The notes beneath the pieces are model-generated. The model saw only the letters and a program-made list of their open reading frames with translations. It had not been told where the DNA came from and searched no databases. From contig CAAFUS010000006.1 in assembly GCA_900766265.1 (NCBI GenBank), forward strand, positions 62,001 to 126,000: DNA of 64,000 bases, read 5' to 3'. The stretch comes from Pseudomonadaceae bacterium (GTDB taxonomy: Bacteria; Pseudomonadota; Gammaproteobacteria; Pseudomonadales; Pseudomonadaceae). How positions within the stretch are numbered: the stretch's first letter is position 1; every line of letters starts with the position of its first letter. The translations under genes and the position numbers were made by a program. Below are positions 61,152 through 64,000 of this stretch, one piece after another.

Positions 61152-63377
61152 TCATTTTTCCCTCCAGAACCTGCGCTCGGCACGCAACCCCTCGGCTCCT
61201 GACCAGTCGCCGAGGACAACCCTCACCGCGCCCATCTTCGCGGTGTCCAGCAAGGTGACGCCCGCGGCGTCGAAACGCTCGACGACGCTCGGATGCGGGT
61301 GGCCGAAGTTATTGTGCGCGCCCCGTGACAGCAATGCGGCCTGCGGCGCCACCGCCTCGACGAAGGCTGCCGAGGAGGAGCTGCGGCTACCGTGATGCGG
61401 CACCAGCAACCAGCGGGCCTGCACGTCGAATCCGGTCTGCAGCAAGGCCCGCTCGGCCGCCGCATCGATATCGCCGGTCAGCAGCAGCCGCTCGCCATTG
61501 GCTTCAACCAGCAACACGCAGGAAGCCTGGTTACCGGTCTGCGCCCCGCTCCACTGCCAGGTCGTGAACCGGACACCGTCCCACTCCCACTGCTCACCTG
61601 CATGACAGCGCTGCGACTGCAAGGTACGCGGCAGGCGCTGCGGCTCACCACTGAGCACTCGATCGACATCCACCATACGCCTCACTGCGAGCGCACCGCC
61701 GGCGTGATCGCTATCGGCATGGCTGAGCAGCATCGTATCCAGGCGCGCGACACCAAGCTTGCGCAACGAGGCGCCCACGACGCGCTCGCCCAGGTCGAAA
61801 TCGCCGAACCTTGGACCAGCATCGTAGAGCAAGGCGTGCCCATGCGTCCTGATCAGCAGCGCATTGCCCTGGCCCACGTCGAACATCCAGACCTGCGCTC
61901 TGCCCTCAGCCGGGCCCTGTGCAGGTGGATAAAATAGTGGCAACAGCAACACCAGGCCCAACGGTTGCACCGGCACCGCCGAAGGCAGCAGCAGTGCGAG
62001 GGTGCCGAGCGCGACCAGCCCCCAGGCCCAGAGCGGTATCGCTGGCAGCAGCCACGCCGGCTGCCAGGCCGAAACCCAGGCGAGGAAGCCGAACAGCAAT
62101 GACAACAGGCCACCGGCAAGCCACAGCAGCCCCTCGCCGACCCAGGGCAACGGCAGCAGCAGCGCACCGAGCAACGCCATCGGCACCACCAGCAGCGAAA
62201 CGACGGGCACGGCGACCAGGTTGGCCAGCGGCGCGCTCAAACTCACCGGCAAGCCCAGTGCCATCATCAGCGGGACCAGCCCCAACGCCATGCTCCACTG
62301 CGCCCTGAGCAGCGTCTGCCAACCACCCCAGGCGCCGAGCCGGCCCTGAAATACCCAGGCCAGCAGCGCGACCGCGCCGAACGACAGCCACAGGCCCGGC
62401 TGCAGAACGGCTAGCGGGTCGAGCGTGAGCACGACGACGAATGCGCTCAGCAGCGGCATCCAGACGCCCAACTGGCGGTACCGCAATCTCCAAACCAGCA
62501 CCGCGGCGACCATCAGGCAGGCACGGCGGACCGGGACATCGAATCCTGCCAGCCAGGCGTAGCCCAGCGCGCCGCCAAGCGCCAACCCGCACGCCCAGGG
62601 CAGCCAGGGCAGCCTTCGCGGCCAGAGGCCGAACCGCGCGAGCAGCGCAACCGCGCCGTACAACAACCCGGCCAGCATGCCGACATGCTGGCCGGATATG
62701 ACCATCAGATGAACGGTGCCGGTATCCTGCAGGATGCGCCAGTCGCCAGCGGAGAGCCCCGACGAATCGCCGACCACCAGCGCCGCCAAAGCCCCTTCCC
62801 GCCCGACCGCATCGACATGCATCAGCCGGCTGCGCAACGCGTCGCGAACCGAACCCGCGCCCTGCGCAGCCTGCAGCCGGTTGCCGGCCTTGATGGCCCC
62901 GGTGGCGCCGATGCGCCGCGCGAGCAACCAGGCCTCATAGTCGAATGACTGTGGATTGACCAATCCATGGGGGCGCTTGAGCGTTGCCGCCACCCGCCAG
63001 CGCTCGCCGGCCTGGATGGACGGCCCGCCATACCAGGCGAGCCGGATGCGCGAAGGCAGCCCGGCGTGACGAGAGTTGACCTGTTCAAGCTCGAACCGCA
63101 CTACGCGCGACTCGATCGCGGGCAGCCCGACCACCGTGCCCTCGAGCCAGAAGGTGCGCCCGTCCAGCGACATCGGCAGACGATCGCTCATGGCCCAGTG
63201 GGCGTTTAGGCAGGCCCAGCCGAGCCCTACGCAGAACAACCCAAGCAGGCGCAGCCTCGGCACCGCAACCAGAAGCCCGACAGACAGAAGAGCAATCGCG
63301 CCCCCGAGAGGCGGCAGCGTGGGCAGAAAGCGAAGCAGGACCAGCCCGGCAGCCAGCGCCAACATCCCTGTGCGCAT
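61152..63377 (-). CDS. comEC: ComEC/Rec2, DNA uptake channel
   Basis: Membrane channel that brings single-stranded DNA through the inner membrane in transformation, 741 residues (called comA in P. stutzeri). The N-terminal DUF4131 region is followed by the competence domain, with GQHVGMLAGLLYGA, and many helices. A metallo-beta-lactamase-like C-terminal domain (about 495-741) has DVGQGNALL, SHADSDHAGG and VPHHGSRSS. All expected motifs are present, so the channel looks intact. It is divergent from the DUF2062 gene. Confidence 0.94.
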   Translation of the reverse strand: MRTGMLALAAGLVLLRFLPTLPPLGGAIALLSVGLLVAVPRLRLLGLFCVGLGWACLNAHWAMSDRLPMSLDGRTFWLEGTVVGLPAIESRVVRFELEQVNSRHAGLPSRIRLAWYGGPSIQAGERWRVAATLKRPHGLVNPQSFDYEAWLLARRIGATGAIKAGNRLQAAQGAGSVRDALRSRLMHVDAVGREGALAALVVGDSSGLSAGDWRILQDTGTVHLMVISGQHVGMLAGLLYGAVALLARFGLWPRRLPWLPWACGLALGGALGYAWLAGFDVPVRRACLMVAAVLVWRLRYRQLGVWMPLLSAFVVVLTLDPLAVLQPGLWLSFGAVALLAWVFQGRLGAWGGWQTLLRAQWSMALGLVPLMMALGLPVSLSAPLANLVAVPVVSLLVVPMALLGALLLPLPWVGEGLLWLAGGLLSLLFGFLAWVSAWQPAWLLPAIPLWAWGLVALGTLALLLPSAVPVQPLGLVLLLPLFYPPAQGPAEGRAQVWMFDVGQGNALLIRTHGHALLYDAGPRFGDFDLGERVVGASLRKLGVARLDTMLLSHADSDHAGGALAVRRMVDVDRVLSGEPQRLPRTLQSQRCHAGEQWEWDGVRFTTWQWSGAQTGNQASCVLLVEANGERLLLTGDIDAAAERALLQTGFDVQARWLLVPHHGSRSSSSAAFVEAVAPQAALLSRGAHNNFGHPHPSVVERFDAAGVTLLDTAKMGAVRVVLGDWSGAEGLRAERRFWREK

Positions 63378-63586
63378 ATCGAGATTCCCTCCTCAAGAAC
63401 GGCGGCAGCGCGCCGCTAAACCCGTACGGCACGTCGCGCATCCTGCGCTCTTCGTCCCACATCGGACCTGCATGGTCGACCCTGCCTGCATCCGCCGTTT
63501 CGCATAGACGTATTGTCACAAAGGCGAACCACGTCGCTGCCCATTTCAATGCATAATTAGCAGGCTTCAGGCTGCCAGAGAATCTC
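63378..63586. other. Divergent region comEC/DUF2062
   Basis: A 209-bp gap with no supported frame. GCATAGACGTATTGTCAC near 63500-63518 could hold a promoter element for the plus-strand gene. I see no terminator or clear operator. Confidence 0.3.
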
Positions 63587-64000
63587 ATGCCGCGTCGCTT
63601 ATTCAAACGCTATCTGCCACACCCGGATCGCATCAAGGGAAACAAATCCCTGCGATTCCTGGGCACGCTGATCCACGATCCGAACCTCTGGCATCTGAAC
63701 CGTCACTCGGTTTCGAGGGCGATGGCCATAGGCCTGTTCTGGGCGATGATCCCGATCCCGATGCAGATGCTGACCGCCGCCGCTTCGGCAGTGCCTGCCC
63801 GGGCCAACCTGCCGATGGCCGTGGGCCTCGTGTGGCTGACCAACCCGCTGACGATGCCGGCCGTCTTCTACTGCAACTACAAGGTCGGCACTTGGCTGAT
63901 GGGAACCCCGGCATTCGACATGCCTGCCGAGCTAAGCCTGGCCTGGATCCGCAGGTTGCTGGAGACGCACTGGCAACCGCTCTATCTCGGCTCCCTGGTG
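63587..64000 (+). CDS. DUF2062 domain membrane protein (C-terminus beyond window)
   Basis: The first 138 codons: MPRRLFKRYLPHPDRIKGNKSL, then HDPNLWHLNRHSVSRAMAIGLFWAMIPIPMQMLTAA, and LVWLTNPLTMPAVFYCNYKVG. This matches the DUF2062 core, a small integral membrane family of unknown function. The same gene follows comEC in P. aeruginosa (PA2985-like). ATG 63587 starts the homologue alignment, and the frame is open to the window edge. Confidence 0.88.
   Translation, partial: MPRRLFKRYLPHPDRIKGNKSLRFLGTLIHDPNLWHLNRHSVSRAMAIGLFWAMIPIPMQMLTAAASAVPARANLPMAVGLVWLTNPLTMPAVFYCNYKVGTWLMGTPAFDMPAELSLAWIRRLLETHWQPLYLGSLV

Noticed and set aside
1..64000. Mobile elements, prophage, CRISPR arrays
   Set aside because: No transposase, integrase, phage structural gene or spaced direct-repeat array was found; gene order is largely conserved core.

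Overview
The window reads as a core chromosomal segment of a GC-rich pseudomonad (Pseudomonas sensu lato). The flagellar genes, the electron-transfer flavoprotein genes and the fab/rne/lpxK/comEC block all carry Pseudomonas-type proteins in Pseudomonas-type order. A Stutzerimonas (P. stutzeri)-like species is a reasonable guess, because flagellar export genes are fully contiguous and comEC sits beside exbB/exbD, but the sequence alone does not fix the species. I see no insertion sequence, prophage, CRISPR array, tRNA or rRNA.

Region 1 (1-21.4 kb, almost all minus strand) is the late half of the flagellar cluster. In transcription order it runs fliE-F-G-H-I-J, hsbA-hsbR-hptB (a phosphorelay/anti-sigma module), fliK-L-M-N-O-P-Q-R-flhB, flhA-flhF-fleN-fliA and the start of cheY. 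Three good sigma-54 type promoters (GG-N10-GC) lie just before fliE, fliK and flhA and mark the heads of the transcription units. A periplasmic Cu/Zn superoxide dismutase gene (sodC) on the opposite strand separates flhB from flhA.

Region 2 (21.4-30.7 kb) is a mixed metabolic and envelope stretch: an orphan membrane protein, a BenE-type transporter, a divergent SDR/MDR oxidoreductase pair, pyrF, a DUF2897 peptide, a lipoprotein, a MocR-type regulator with a direct repeat upstream, and a three-gene operon of exported proteins (solute-binding protein, DUF4398 lipoprotein, OmpA-like lipoprotein).

Region 3 (30.7-40.5 kb) holds etfBA divergent from etfQO, with a PsrA-like operator between them. 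After it come DUF1285 and DUF4823 genes, a TetR regulator divergent from a class V aminotransferase with a palindrome between them, a probable RgsA-type small RNA with a strong terminator, aroP, tatD and pilZ.

Region 4 (40.5-64 kb) is a housekeeping block. Its parts are holB-tmk-mltG-pabC-fabF-acpP-fabG-fabD-plsX-rpmF-yceD (minus), maf (plus), sppA-gph-rluC (minus), rne (plus, with a long structured leader), murB-ptpA-kdsB-trm112-lpxK-exbD-exbB-comEC (minus) and a truncated DUF2062 gene at the right edge. It couples fatty-acid and phospholipid synthesis, peptidoglycan and lipopolysaccharide steps, RNA turnover and DNA uptake. Many genes overlap by 1-11 nt, indicating translational coupling.

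I did not find a convincing wholly new system. The best second looks are the three-gene exported operon, the candidate operators (MocR, TetR, PsrA), the likely RgsA RNA, the rne leader, and the antisense-oriented terminator between flhF and fleN.
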